Assembly (NCBI RefSeq): GCF_030148435.1
Contig: NZ_JASBTN010000002.1
Location: 1-33,891, forward strand
Reading direction: 5' to 3'
Length of the DNA stretch: 33,891 nucleotides
Source: Aliiroseovarius sp.
GTDB lineage: Bacteria > Pseudomonadota > Alphaproteobacteria > Rhodobacterales > Rhodobacteraceae
Numbering within the stretch: position 1 is the stretch's first letter; each line of letters opens with the position of its first letter. Both the position numbers and the translations under genes were made by a program. Positions 16,568 through 24,502 of this stretch are shown here, piece after piece. The notes under the pieces are model-generated. The model had not been told where the DNA came from and ran no database searches. It saw only the letters and a program-made list of their open reading frames with translations.

Positions 16568-17602
16568 ATGCACAAGACGACACGGGTTCTGATCGTGGAT
16601 GACAGCCCAAGCATGCGACGGCTGATCCGGATGGGCATCGAGCCCGACCCGCGGATCGAAGTTGTCGCCGAGGCCGGATCAGCGCGCGAGGCACGAGAAG
16701 CGGTCAATCGTCATGCGCCGGACGTCATGACGCTGGATGTCACGATGCCCGGGATGGACGGGTTGGAATTCCTGCGCAGGCTCATGCGGACCCGCCCCAT
16801 GCCGGTGCTCATGCTCTCTTCGTCGATGGGAAAAGGCAGCGAGGAAGCCGTCCGGGCCTTGTCGCTGGGCGCTGTGGAGTGCCTTGAAAAGCCCCGCTTC
16901 GGGTCCGTTGGACGCCTCTATGAACAGTTGGCGGATACGCTGGTTCTTGCGGCAAAGGCACAGGTGCGCGGGCGGCGGCGTCTCCCCGTCATGCCGGGCT
17001 TGCGGCAACCCGGCGGCTGGCAGGAGAAAACGGTGATTGCGGGTGCGTCAACCGGCGGTATCGAAGCCCTGGGGGCCCTCTTGTCCGCCTTCCCAAGGGA
17101 CTGCCCGCCGACGTTGATCACGCAGCACATGCCGGCGCAGTTCCTCGCCAGCTTTGCCGACCGTCTCAATCGGAGCTGCGCCCCGGACATTCGCCTTGCG
17201 CGCGATGGAACATCTCTGCGCGAGGGACGCGTTCTGATCGCCCCGGGGGGCGAGACACACCTGGAACTGTCCGCCGACGGGGGGCATGTCGTCCTGCGCA
17301 GGGGACCGAAGATGACCGGCCATAGGCCATCAGTCGATGCGCTGTTTCGTTCGGCGCTTCCACAGGCGCCCCAAATCGTTTGCATTCTCCTGACCGGTAT
17401 GGGATCTGATGGGGCGCAGGGCATGTTGGCCCTGAAGAGAGCCGGTGCCTTCTGCATCGTGCAGGACGAAGCCAGTTCGGTGGTCTATGGAATGCCGCGC
17501 GTGGCGCATGAGCTTGGCGCCGCGCACGTATCGCTGCCGCTTTCGGACATTGCCACACGGGTGCTCGATGAGATTTCCCTGAAGTCGGAGGTCCGCGCAT
17601 GA
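16568..17602 (+). CDS. cheB: Chemotaxis protein-glutamate methylesterase CheB
   Basis: A 344-residue response regulator-esterase that removes methyl groups from, and may deamidate, chemoreceptors when phosphorylated by CheA. Residues 1-120 form the receiver domain (Asp11, Asp12, phospho-acceptor Asp57 in TLDVTMPGMDG, and Lys108 in CLEKPR). Residues about 153-340 form the esterase domain with catalytic Ser161 (GASTGG), His187 (TQHMPA) and Asp281 (TGMGSDGAQG). The linker is short and Arg-rich. Its stop overlaps the cheD start (ATGA). Unusually, cheB-cheD are on the strand opposite to the rest of the che genes and converge with them. Confidence 0.95.
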   Translation: MHKTTRVLIVDDSPSMRRLIRMGIEPDPRIEVVAEAGSAREAREAVNRHAPDVMTLDVTMPGMDGLEFLRRLMRTRPMPVLMLSSSMGKGSEEAVRALSLGAVECLEKPRFGSVGRLYEQLADTLVLAAKAQVRGRRRLPVMPGLRQPGGWQEKTVIAGASTGGIEALGALLSAFPRDCPPTLITQHMPAQFLASFADRLNRSCAPDIRLARDGTSLREGRVLIAPGGETHLELSADGGHVVLRRGPKMTGHRPSVDALFRSALPQAPQIVCILLTGMGSDGAQGMLALKRAGAFCIVQDEASSVVYGMPRVAHELGAAHVSLPLSDIATRVLDEISLKSEVRA

Positions 17603-18129
17603 ACGCGCTCAGAGGGCATCCCGACTGGATGCAACGAACCTATATCAGCCAGGGCGAGCACGCGGTTTGTGCCGGTCCCGACCAGGTGATCGCAACCCTG
17701 CTCGGATCCTGCGTTTCGGCCTGCCTCTGGGATCCCCGGTCCGAAATCGGCGGCATGAACCATGTTCTCTTCGTCGACGACAATGCCAACGCGGCGCAGG
17801 TCTTTGGCCACGGGGTGAACGGCATGGAACTTCTGATCAACGGATTGGTCCACAGGGGGGCAGATCGCCAGAATCTCAAGGCCAAGGTTTTTGGTGGCGC
17901 CCGCATGATCGAGGGGCTGTCAGATGCCGGCCTGCGCAACGGGCAGTTCGTGCTGGATTTCCTCTTGCGGGAGCGGATACCGCATGTCGGCGGGGACCTG
18001 GGAGGAGACAAGGCGCGCCGCTTGGAGTTCTGGCCCGGTACCGGTCGCGCACGAATGAAACTGGTTGCCAAACCCGTCCCGCTCACCCCGCCTGCGGTCA
18101 AGCCGGCCTCAGAGGTCGAACTTTTTTGA
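17599..18129 (+). CDS. cheD: Chemoreceptor glutamine deamidase CheD
   Basis: A 176-residue enzyme that deamidates receptor glutamines to glutamates, tuning receptor signalling. The catalytic Cys38 lies in TLLGSCVSAC and His55 in GGMNHVLF, both in the positions expected for CheD; KVFGGARMI and the C-terminal RRLEFWPGTGRARMKL segment complete the fold. The last 25 residues are a Pro/Val-rich extension ending in ELF. It overlaps cheB by four bases and is the last gene of this two-gene unit. Confidence 0.93.
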   Translation: MNALRGHPDWMQRTYISQGEHAVCAGPDQVIATLLGSCVSACLWDPRSEIGGMNHVLFVDDNANAAQVFGHGVNGMELLINGLVHRGADRQNLKAKVFGGARMIEGLSDAGLRNGQFVLDFLLRERIPHVGGDLGGDKARRLEFWPGTGRARMKLVAKPVPLTPPAVKPASEVELF

Positions 18130-18422
18130 GCGTCGGCCATGCGCGCGGGGTGTTGGTTTCGGGCGGTCCGCCACTTCATGCGGCGCGTGCTTGCCCCGGG
18201 GGCGATGATCTCCCCCGTGGAAGGATCGGCGCAAATGGAGCCTCCGCGACCGCTCATGCTTCTGGTCTCGCAGCGGCGCCGCGTACATGATCCTGTGACC
18301 CGACCTTTTTCTCTATCGAGCCGTCTACAATACGAGTGGCCGCTGCGCCGAGTGAAAAACGCGCGCCCCTTGCCCCTGGTCCACCGAAACTGGCAGGCGT
18401 GATTACGAAAAACCCGATCTGC
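18130..18422. other. Convergent intergenic region between cheD and the chemotaxis orf136
   Basis: Nearly 300 bases between two stop codons. I see no coding frame with a ribosome site or recognisable protein and no clear strong hairpin followed by a T-run. The segment near 18300-18345 is locally richer in A and T than its surroundings. Confidence 0.5.
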
Positions 18423-18833
18423 CTACAGCCAGCTAATGTCGTTTCCCTGCGTCATCGCAGTGTCCTTGTCCCCACCCGCCGAATCTCTATCGCACAGGCG
18501 GTTGCGCAGGGACGGTAGACGCATCGTGTTCAGGACCGTGTCGGTGTCGATCTCGACCTCCGGCCTCAGGGTCGCGACGGCTTCGAAGAGACAGGCAAGG
18601 TCGGCCAGGGTTTGTTGCAAGCGATCAATGTCCTGCAGAACATGCATTTCGGCGGCAAGATCAGGGTGTTTACTCCTTTCGAGCAGCCGGGTGATCACCC
18701 ATTGCAGTTCGGTACAGCTGCGTGCCGAGTTGGCCAGTTCGGTCGAACAGCTGCCCAGCAGACCGCCCAGCGTCATCGGCTTGTCACCTGTGGTTTCCTG
18801 TTGCGGGACCTGCATCTGGACGTTTCCGCTCAC
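18423..18833 (-). CDS. Small helical chemotaxis-operon protein, candidate CheZ-like CheY-P phosphatase
   Basis: A 136-residue soluble protein, last gene of the minus-strand che operon; its ATG overlaps the stop of cheY by four bases. Residues 25-90 are predicted, by eye, as two long amphipathic helices (TELANSARSCTELQWVITRLLE and MHVLQDIDRLQQTLADLACLFEAV in part). The second helix carries Asp70-x-x-x-Gln74 (DRLQQ), the same spacing as the DxxxQ active-site pair of CheZ (DLTGQ in E. coli). A low-complexity polar linker leads to a C-terminal tail, MTQGNDISWL, which resembles the acidic, hydrophobic CheY-binding tail of CheZ proteins (DDIDALL-type). The match is to motifs, not to a full-length family, so phosphatase activity is inferred. 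It might otherwise be a scaffold or receptor-array adaptor. Confidence 0.7.
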   Translation of the reverse strand: MSGNVQMQVPQQETTGDKPMTLGGLLGSCSTELANSARSCTELQWVITRLLERSKHPDLAAEMHVLQDIDRLQQTLADLACLFEAVATLRPEVEIDTDTVLNTMRLPSLRNRLCDRDSAGGDKDTAMTQGNDISWL

Positions 18834-19216
18834 AGTCGGCCGACTATGGCTTCGATCGCCCTGCGCAGATCGTCCGGCTGGAAAGGTTTTTTCAGGAAGT
18901 TGTTCATCCCGAGTTGCTTGCCATGTTCGATGATCTCGCGGTCCGCCTTGCCGGTGATCAACAGAAACCCAACTCCCCGGGTTTGCGGTGCGGACCGCAG
19001 GGCATGCAGCAATTGCAATCCGGTCATACCCGGCATGTTCATGTCCGAAATGACCAGGTGGACCGGCCAGCTGCTGATCTTCTGCAATGCGCTGGCTCCG
19101 TCGGCGGCGCTTTCCACGTGGCGCACCCCGAAACCGTCCAGGGCCTGTGTGATCAGACCTCGGCTGGTCGACATGTCATCCACGACGATTGTTCTGAGTT
19201 GGTCGCGAAGAGCCAT
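18830..19216 (-). CDS. cheY: Chemotaxis response regulator CheY (second copy)
   Basis: A 128-residue stand-alone receiver domain. Acidic pocket Asp13/Asp14, phospho-acceptor Asp58 (VISDMNMPGM), switch Thr88 (LLITGK) and Lys110 (FLKKPF) are all present. Phosphorylated by CheA, it would bind the flagellar switch or act as a phosphate sink. It differs clearly from the other CheY at 22,773 (for example in the alpha4 region GKADREIIEHGKQLG), so the two are not recent duplicates. It begins one base after the cheR stop and overlaps the DxxxQ-protein gene by four bases. Confidence 0.93.
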   Translation of the reverse strand: MALRDQLRTIVVDDMSTSRGLITQALDGFGVRHVESAADGASALQKISSWPVHLVISDMNMPGMTGLQLLHALRSAPQTRGVGFLLITGKADREIIEHGKQLGMNNFLKKPFQPDDLRRAIEAIVGRL

Positions 19217-19217
19217 G

Positions 19218-20123
19218 TTACTCTCCTTTCATGAGCGCGGGGCGCGGGGGGGGCGGGGCAGGCGGGGGGCAACGCTGATAGGCGGTATCGCCCCGGTTTG
19301 AAAACAGCTTGGAACAATTCTCGGAGACCCTCTCCGAATGCCCCAGGAACATCCAGCCTTCCGGGTGAAGGACCTCGGCAAACCGGTGCCACAGGCGGTT
19401 CTGCGTGGCGGCGTCGAAATAGATCACGACATTTCGACAGAAGATGACGTCGAACCTGCCCCTCATCGGCCACCTGTCTTGCAGGTTCAGTTCGCGAAAC
19501 ACCACCATGGACCTCAGGGCCGACGAGACAATCTGGTGGTTTGCCTCCCGTGGGCAAGGGGTGAAATGGGCCTGCCGATGGGCCTCGCTCAACCCCGTCA
19601 TCATGCTGTCGTGGTAACGCCCGACATGCCCGAAGGCGACAACCTTGGGGTCGATGTCGCTGGCAAGGACTCGGAAATCGGCCCTTTCGGGCAGGGGGCC
19701 AGCCTCCAGGAAGGCGATGGCCAGCGAATAGGGTTCCTGGCCATTGGAACAGCCGGCAGACCAGATCCGTACCCTGCCCCCCGTGGCCAGCCTCTGCCGC
19801 AAGGCAGGAAAGACCTCTTCCTGCAAACGGGTGAAGTGATGACCTTCCCGAAAGAAGTTCGACACGTTCGTCGTAAGCGCCGAGATCATTTCGCGGCGCT
19901 CATTCCGGCCTGCGTCGCTTTCGACAAGTTCGGTATACTGTTCGAAGCTGCCAATTCCGAGTTTGCGCAGGCGGCGGGCCAATCGAGTGCGCACCATGGC
20001 AGATTTGGAGGGTGCGATAGCAAGACCCGCCTCGCTGTGGGCAAGCCCGGCCAACCGATCGAAAGCGGCTCTGTCCAGCGGCGGGCCGGCAATCGGCGAA
20101 GACAAGGCGGGCGGGGGCATCAC
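19218..20123 (-). CDS. cheR: Chemotaxis protein methyltransferase CheR
   Basis: A 301-residue SAM-dependent enzyme that methylates receptor glutamates. The N-terminal helical domain (FDRLAGLAHSEAGLAIAPSK, RLARRLRKLG) is followed by LTTNVSNFFREGHHF and the Rossmann-like catalytic domain with IWSAGCSNGQEPYSLA (SAM binding), VLASDIDP and DVIFCRNVVIYFD. The C-terminus is a proline-rich tail (PPPAPPPPRP) with no CheR-tethering domain. It overlaps cheW by four bases; a second Met follows the first directly. Confidence 0.95.
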   Translation of the reverse strand: MMPPPALSSPIAGPPLDRAAFDRLAGLAHSEAGLAIAPSKSAMVRTRLARRLRKLGIGSFEQYTELVESDAGRNERREMISALTTNVSNFFREGHHFTRLQEEVFPALRQRLATGGRVRIWSAGCSNGQEPYSLAIAFLEAGPLPERADFRVLASDIDPKVVAFGHVGRYHDSMMTGLSEAHRQAHFTPCPREANHQIVSSALRSMVVFRELNLQDRWPMRGRFDVIFCRNVVIYFDAATQNRLWHRFAEVLHPEGWMFLGHSERVSENCSKLFSNRGDTAYQRCPPPAPPPPRPALMKGE

Positions 20124-20608
20124 GCGGCTTCCTCATTCGCGGGCGGCAGGATCGCGTTCAGGTCGAGGATGCGGATCATTCGCCCGTCGATGATTGTCAG
20201 GGCCGTGACGAAATTGCGCTCGTTATCGGCGGGCATGTCCGGCGGGGGTTGCATCTCGTCCTCCGGGATGGCCAGGATATCGGACACAGCGTCAACCATG
20301 AGCCCGACCGTTCGGTCCCCGACCGCCACGACGATAATCACGTTTCGATCGCTTTCGACATCACTGTCCATGCCCAGGCGCCTGGACAGATCCATGATAG
20401 GCAGGACCGTGCCGCGCAGGTTGATCACGCCACGTACATAGTCCGGTGAATGGGGCAGGGATGTCGCCGTTGCGCCGCCTCGGATCTCGCGCACCGACAT
20501 TATGTCGACAGAGTAGTCCTGCCCCCCGACCAGAAAGGACAGAAGTTCGATTTCGGTGGCATCTTTCTGCTTGGCGATCTGTTTGCCGGCGTCGGTCATG
20601 TTGGTCAT
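20120..20608 (-). CDS. cheW: Chemotaxis adaptor CheW
   Basis: A 162-residue SH3-like adaptor that links CheA to receptors at the cell pole. It has the CheW core: IELLSFLVGGQDYSVDIMSVREI (24-46), LPHSPDYVRGVINLRGTVLPIMDL with the conserved NLRG, TVGLMVDAVSDIL and a final GRMIRILDLNAIL strand. It overlaps cheA upstream and cheR downstream by four bases each (ATGA junctions), so the genes are translationally coupled. Confidence 0.95.
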   Translation of the reverse strand: MTNMTDAGKQIAKQKDATEIELLSFLVGGQDYSVDIMSVREIRGGATATSLPHSPDYVRGVINLRGTVLPIMDLSRRLGMDSDVESDRNVIIVVAVGDRTVGLMVDAVSDILAIPEDEMQPPPDMPADNERNFVTALTIIDGRMIRILDLNAILPPANEEAA

Positions 20609-22767
20609 CCTGCTTTGGCGTCAATGGGGCGGGGAGGGCGGGTGCGGCCGCTGGCCTGGGCAACCAGGTCGACGGGGTCGAGAATGAGGGCGATCTGGCC
20701 ATCCCCGAGAATGGTTGCGGCCGCAATGCCGGGCACGCGCCCATAGCTGTCCTGCAACCCTTTGATCACCACCTGGCGTTGGTCCTCGATCGCATCGACG
20801 ACCACTGCAGCAGGGTTGCTGTCCTCCTGCGCGATCAGGAGCACCACGCCACCCGCGTAGTCTTCGAGCGGATCGCGGTAGCCCAGTTCGGCGCCGAGAT
20901 CGAGCAAGGGAACGAAATTGTCGCGAATGTTGACGACGTGGGTTTCGGGGCCGAATTCGCGAATCTCTTCCCTGGTCAGGGCCAGGGTTTCCAGGATTGA
21001 ATTCAGTGGTACGACCAAGGTCTCGCCGGCAACCCGCACGACCATGCCGTCAAGCACGGCCAGGGTCAAAGGCAGCGAGATCGAGAAGGTCGTGCCCTTG
21101 CCCTGTTCGGAGGTGATCGAGATGCGCCCGCCCAGCGCCTGGATCGAGCTGCGGACCACGTCCATGCCGACGCCGCGGCCGGACAGGTTCGACACCTCCT
21201 CGGCGGTGGAAAATCCGGGCAGGAACAGCAGGTTGTCGATTTCGCTGTCGGTCAGCGGCAGGTCCGGTGTGATCAGGCCTTTCATCTCGGCAATCGCCCG
21301 GACCTTGTCACGGTTGATCCCTCCGCCGTCGTCCGCGACCTCGATCACCACCCGGCCGGAGCGGTGCATGGCGGTCAGAGTCACCTTGCCTTCGGCGGGC
21401 TTGCCGGCGGCGATGCGGTCCGCAGTATTCTCCAGACCGTGGTCGACGGCGTTTCGGATCATGTGGGTCAGAGGGTCGGCGAGCCGTTCGATCACCGTCT
21501 TGTCGACCTCGGTGTTTTCACCATCGGTCCTCAGGTGCACCTCCTTGCCGACATCGGCCGACGATTCGCGCACGATCCGGGCCATGCGTTGAAACAGCGA
21601 CTTCACCGGCTGGGCGCGGATCATCATCACGCTTTCCTGAATGTCGCGGGTCAGCTGCAGGAATTCCTCAAGCCCGGTGCGCACGGCGGAGTTCGGCGGC
21701 AGTCCGGCTTCTTCGACGCTCTGGGTCAGCATGGCCTGGTTGATCACGATCTCGCCCACAAGGTTGACCAGCCGGTCGATCCGGTCGAGGTCGACACGCA
21801 CGGTTGCGCGGGGCGGCGAGGGGGCCGGGGGCCTGGCTTTCGGGGCTTCAGCCGCGGTCAACTCAGCCGCGGTCACTTCAGGTGTCGTCACTTCAGGCGT
21901 CGTCGGGCCGGGGGCGGGGGCGGCGGGATATGGAGCGGTCGCCACGTTAGCAGCGGCGGCATCTGCCCCCGGTGGATGCAGTTTCGTGATGTCGGCGCCC
22001 CCGACTTGTTCTGTCACCTCCAGATCGCAGAGCCCATCGACGAATTCGAAAACCTCGCGAATGGCGGCTTCACCCTCACTGGTGGTGAGCGTGATTTCCC
22101 AGGCCAGAAAGCTCTGTTCCGTTTCCAGACTGTCCAGGGTTGGCAGGTCTCGGTCCTGGCAGGTGATCTCGATCTCGCCCAGGTCACGCAGGGCGCGAAA
22201 CAGGAACAGGGGTTCGTTCCCGGCGGCGTAAAGGGATGCCGCGGGCGAAAAGCGGATTGACCAGACCGGGGGGGCGGGTGCGTCCCCGGGCGGCGGCGTG
22301 TCGGTGTCCAGCCCCGGCAGATCCAAAGACACGGCCATCGGTTGAAACGCGACCTCCTCCGCGTCCGGCGTATCGTCCTGTGTGCCCATGAGCGCGTCCA
22401 GCCGGTCCAGCACAGGTGCGGCGCGGGCGGGGTCATGGTCGAGCCCGTCACGGCTGTCGCGCACCAGGTCGCCCAGCATGTCGCCGCATTGGAAGAAGAG
22501 CTTGAGCAGATCGCCATCGGCAGCCAAACGGTGGGCGCGCACCTCGTCCAGTACGGTTTCGAACCGGTGGGCGAACGCCACCAGCTCGTCCAGGCCAAAG
22601 GCCCCGGCGCCGCCCTTGATCGAGTGTACGGCGCGGAACACCACGTTGACCGTCTCGTCGTCCCGTGCGCCGTCAAACATCGCCTGCAGGCCGTCCTGCA
22701 GCGCCTCGAGAAGCTCTTCACATTCAATGAAGAACGAGGCGCGGATTTCTGCCATCGGATCGGACAT
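20605..22767 (-). CDS. cheA: Chemotaxis histidine kinase CheA
   Basis: A 720-residue class II histidine kinase. P1: residues 1-110 with phospho-His48 (AVHSIKGGAGAFG). A second alpha/beta domain at about 168-255 stands in the place of the CheY/CheB-binding P2. A Pro/Ala/Thr linker (about 262-322) contains repeats of PEVTT/AELTA type. P3 dimerisation: 325-390 (DRIDRLVNLVGEIVINQAML). P4 ATPase: N box THMIRNAVDHGLE (434-446), ADDGGGI (478-484; Gly where Ala is common) and GRGVGMDVV (530-538). P5 CheW-like: 570-705. It phosphorylates the two CheY proteins and CheB. It starts five bases after the cheY stop and overlaps cheW by four bases. Confidence 0.96.
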   Translation of the reverse strand: MSDPMAEIRASFFIECEELLEALQDGLQAMFDGARDDETVNVVFRAVHSIKGGAGAFGLDELVAFAHRFETVLDEVRAHRLAADGDLLKLFFQCGDMLGDLVRDSRDGLDHDPARAAPVLDRLDALMGTQDDTPDAEEVAFQPMAVSLDLPGLDTDTPPPGDAPAPPVWSIRFSPAASLYAAGNEPLFLFRALRDLGEIEITCQDRDLPTLDSLETEQSFLAWEITLTTSEGEAAIREVFEFVDGLCDLEVTEQVGGADITKLHPPGADAAAANVATAPYPAAPAPGPTTPEVTTPEVTAAELTAAEAPKARPPAPSPPRATVRVDLDRIDRLVNLVGEIVINQAMLTQSVEEAGLPPNSAVRTGLEEFLQLTRDIQESVMMIRAQPVKSLFQRMARIVRESSADVGKEVHLRTDGENTEVDKTVIERLADPLTHMIRNAVDHGLENTADRIAAGKPAEGKVTLTAMHRSGRVVIEVADDGGGINRDKVRAIAEMKGLITPDLPLTDSEIDNLLFLPGFSTAEEVSNLSGRGVGMDVVRSSIQALGGRISITSEQGKGTTFSISLPLTLAVLDGMVVRVAGETLVVPLNSILETLALTREEIREFGPETHVVNIRDNFVPLLDLGAELGYRDPLEDYAGGVVLLIAQEDSNPAAVVVDAIEDQRQVVIKGLQDSYGRVPGIAAATILGDGQIALILDPVDLVAQASGRTRPPRPIDAKAG
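21841..21903 (-). repeat. 15-bp tandem repeats in the cheA linker
   Basis: Within cheA, codons 289-309 consist of about four imperfect 15-base units encoding TPEVT, TPEVT, AAELT and AAEAP. The two adjacent TPEVT units are nearly identical at the DNA level. They lengthen the flexible P2-P3 linker without touching a domain. Confidence 0.75.
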
Positions 22768-22772
22768 CGGCC

Positions 22773-23141
22773 TTACCCCGCTACCATTCTGACGGCTTTG
22801 ACCAGCTTGTCCGGGTCAAAGGGTTTCACGATCCAGCCGGTCGCCCCGGCTTCTCGTGCGCGCTGCTTCATCTCGGTCGCGCTTTCGGTGGTCAGCACAA
22901 GGATCGGAACGGCGCGGAATTCGTCACGTGCGCGCACGGCGTCGATGAACTGAAACCCGTCCATGCGGGGCATGTTGATGTCGGTGATGATCGCATCGGG
23001 CGGGGGCATGTCGTCGAGCAGGTCGAGCCCGTGCACCCCGTCCTCGGCCACTTCGGCGTCGATGCCCGCGCCCAGCAGCGCCAGCCGCACCATGTCGCGC
23101 ATCGTGCGGCTGTCGTCGACGGCCAGAACCTGGATGCTCAT
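22773..23141 (-). CDS. cheY: Chemotaxis response regulator CheY (first copy)
   Basis: A 122-residue receiver domain with Asp9/Asp10, phospho-acceptor Asp54 (IITDINMPRMDG), Thr84 (VLTTES) and Lys106 (IVKPFDPDKL). It is close to the CheY form that is usually encoded directly before cheA in alphaproteobacterial che operons. The ATG at 23141 overlaps the stop of the STAS gene (ATGA) and is preferred over the longer frame to 23207, whose extra 22 residues lie inside the STAS gene. Confidence 0.94.
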   Translation of the reverse strand: MSIQVLAVDDSRTMRDMVRLALLGAGIDAEVAEDGVHGLDLLDDMPPPDAIITDINMPRMDGFQFIDAVRARDEFRAVPILVLTTESATEMKQRAREAGATGWIVKPFDPDKLVKAVRMVAG

Positions 23142-23422
23142 TCCTCGCCCTCCCACCTGGTCACGGTCTCGGGGGAGAAGCCCAGCAGGCACAGCTGGTC
23201 GGCGCAATCATCGGAGGTGTTGATCAGGGACAGGCTGTGACCGGTTTCGGTCCAGCTGCGCGCGGCGGCCTGCAAGACCTGTACGCCAAGGGCCCCGAAA
23301 TGGCAGACATGGGCCGCGTCCAGGACCAGGTCCGTCCCCCGGTGGGTCAGGATCGAAGCCGCCAAGCCGGAGGCCGTTCTGATATCGAGCCGCGGGTCGA
23401 GCGTCAGCGTCGTGCCGTTCAT
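23138..23422 (-). CDS. STAS-domain protein, first gene of the chemotaxis operon
   Basis: A 94-residue single STAS domain (anti-sigma-factor-antagonist fold): LDPRLDIRTASGLAASILTHRG, DLVLDAAHVCHFGALGVQVLQAAARSW and LSLINTSDDCADQLCLLGF. The position usually occupied by a phosphorylatable Ser/Thr in SpoIIAA-type proteins (D-S-S/T-G) reads HVCHFGALG here, so classical phosphorylation control is doubtful. I placed the start at the ATG of MNGTTL, because a G-run ribosome site lies directly upstream; an ATG seven codons earlier (23443) is the alternative. STAS proteins head several alphaproteobacterial che operons; their role there is not settled. Confidence 0.82.
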   Translation of the reverse strand: MNGTTLTLDPRLDIRTASGLAASILTHRGTDLVLDAAHVCHFGALGVQVLQAAARSWTETGHSLSLINTSDDCADQLCLLGFSPETVTRWEGEE

Positions 23423-23518
23423 CCCATCCCCCCCAAACTGCAAAACATGCCAGTCATCGCAAATGCCCTTTGTTCATCCGGTCCACTCCGGTGTAGGGCA
23501 GGGGAAGTTAAGATAGGC

Positions 23519-24502
23519 CTAAGCGGACCGGCTTTTTTCCAGAAGCGGCATCAAATGGTGGGCACAGCCGGTCAGCGCGGCCCAGTCGTCGGACACGACC
23601 GACACGGGGAAGCTTTTGGAAAGGTTCGAAAATCTCCCCTTGTCGCCCAGCGCTTCGGCAAAGCCCAGCCGGGGCAGCCAGGGGGCCACGGCATTGGACA
23701 TGCCCCCGACCAGAAAGATGCCACCATAGGGCAGGTGCACCAAGCCGAGGTCTCCGGTCACGCGCCCCAGGACGCGCACGAACATCGAGAGCACTTCCAG
23801 CGCATGGCCATCCCGGGCGGCGGCCGCCGCCAGCACCGCGTCGCTATCCATCCGGCGGGTTTCGCCGGTCCGTTCGGCCCACCAGTGCTGCACCTGGGCC
23901 AGGCCTCGGCCGGACAGGACCTCTTCGACAGAGGCATAGCCGTGCGCGGCCTGCAGATGGGCGGCCAGGTCGAGTTCTTCGGTGGAGCGCACGGGCAGGG
24001 AGGCGTGCCCGGCTTCGGAGGGAGGGACCACACGTGTCTCCGGCCCGCTGTGCACCGGCGCGCAGTTGAACCCCGTGCCCATGCCGATGACCAACATGCG
24101 GGCGCCGGGGGTAGGCCGGGCCTCGTGGACCGGGATCACCGCATCGGCCGGCAGATGGCCCAGCGCATGGCCCTGGGCCTGCAGGTCGTTCAGCACCGAG
24201 ACCACCCTAGTCCCGGTGGCCCGGGCCAGGCTTTCGCGCGTGATGGTCCAGTCGAGGTTGGTCAGCCGCGCTTCGCCGCCGCGCACCGGGCCCGCCACGG
24301 CCACGCAGGCCCCGGCGCAGGCGGGCTGGCCCTCGGCCCGCAGATATGCGCCCAGCACGCTGTCCAGGCTGTCATGCTCGGCGTTGCGGAAGCGCCGGAT
24401 CGTTTCGCGCAGCAGCCCGGTACCGCGGGCAAGCGCCACGCGGGTGTTGGTGCCGCCGATATCGGCCAGCAGGCTCAGCGGATTGGCAGGGGAGTCTGTC
24501 AT
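23519..24502 (-). CDS. glk: Glucokinase
   Basis: A 327-residue ATP-dependent hexokinase of the bacterial glucokinase family, phosphorylating intracellular glucose to glucose-6-phosphate. Motifs: LLADIGGTNTRVALA (phosphate-binding, residues 10-24), CVAVAGPV, LTNLDWTIT, SVLNDLQAQGHAL (catalytic Asp in ND), VIGMGTGFNCAP, EAGHASLP and IFLVGGMSNAV. It overlaps the beta-glucosidase gene by four bases and is last in the aglR-bgl-glk unit. In this locus it would use glucose released by the AglA and GH1 hydrolases. Confidence 0.93.
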   Translation of the reverse strand: MTDSPANPLSLLADIGGTNTRVALARGTGLLRETIRRFRNAEHDSLDSVLGAYLRAEGQPACAGACVAVAGPVRGGEARLTNLDWTITRESLARATGTRVVSVLNDLQAQGHALGHLPADAVIPVHEARPTPGARMLVIGMGTGFNCAPVHSGPETRVVPPSEAGHASLPVRSTEELDLAAHLQAAHGYASVEEVLSGRGLAQVQHWWAERTGETRRMDSDAVLAAAAARDGHALEVLSMFVRVLGRVTGDLGLVHLPYGGIFLVGGMSNAVAPWLPRLGFAEALGDKGRFSNLSKSFPVSVVSDDWAALTGCAHHLMPLLEKSRSA

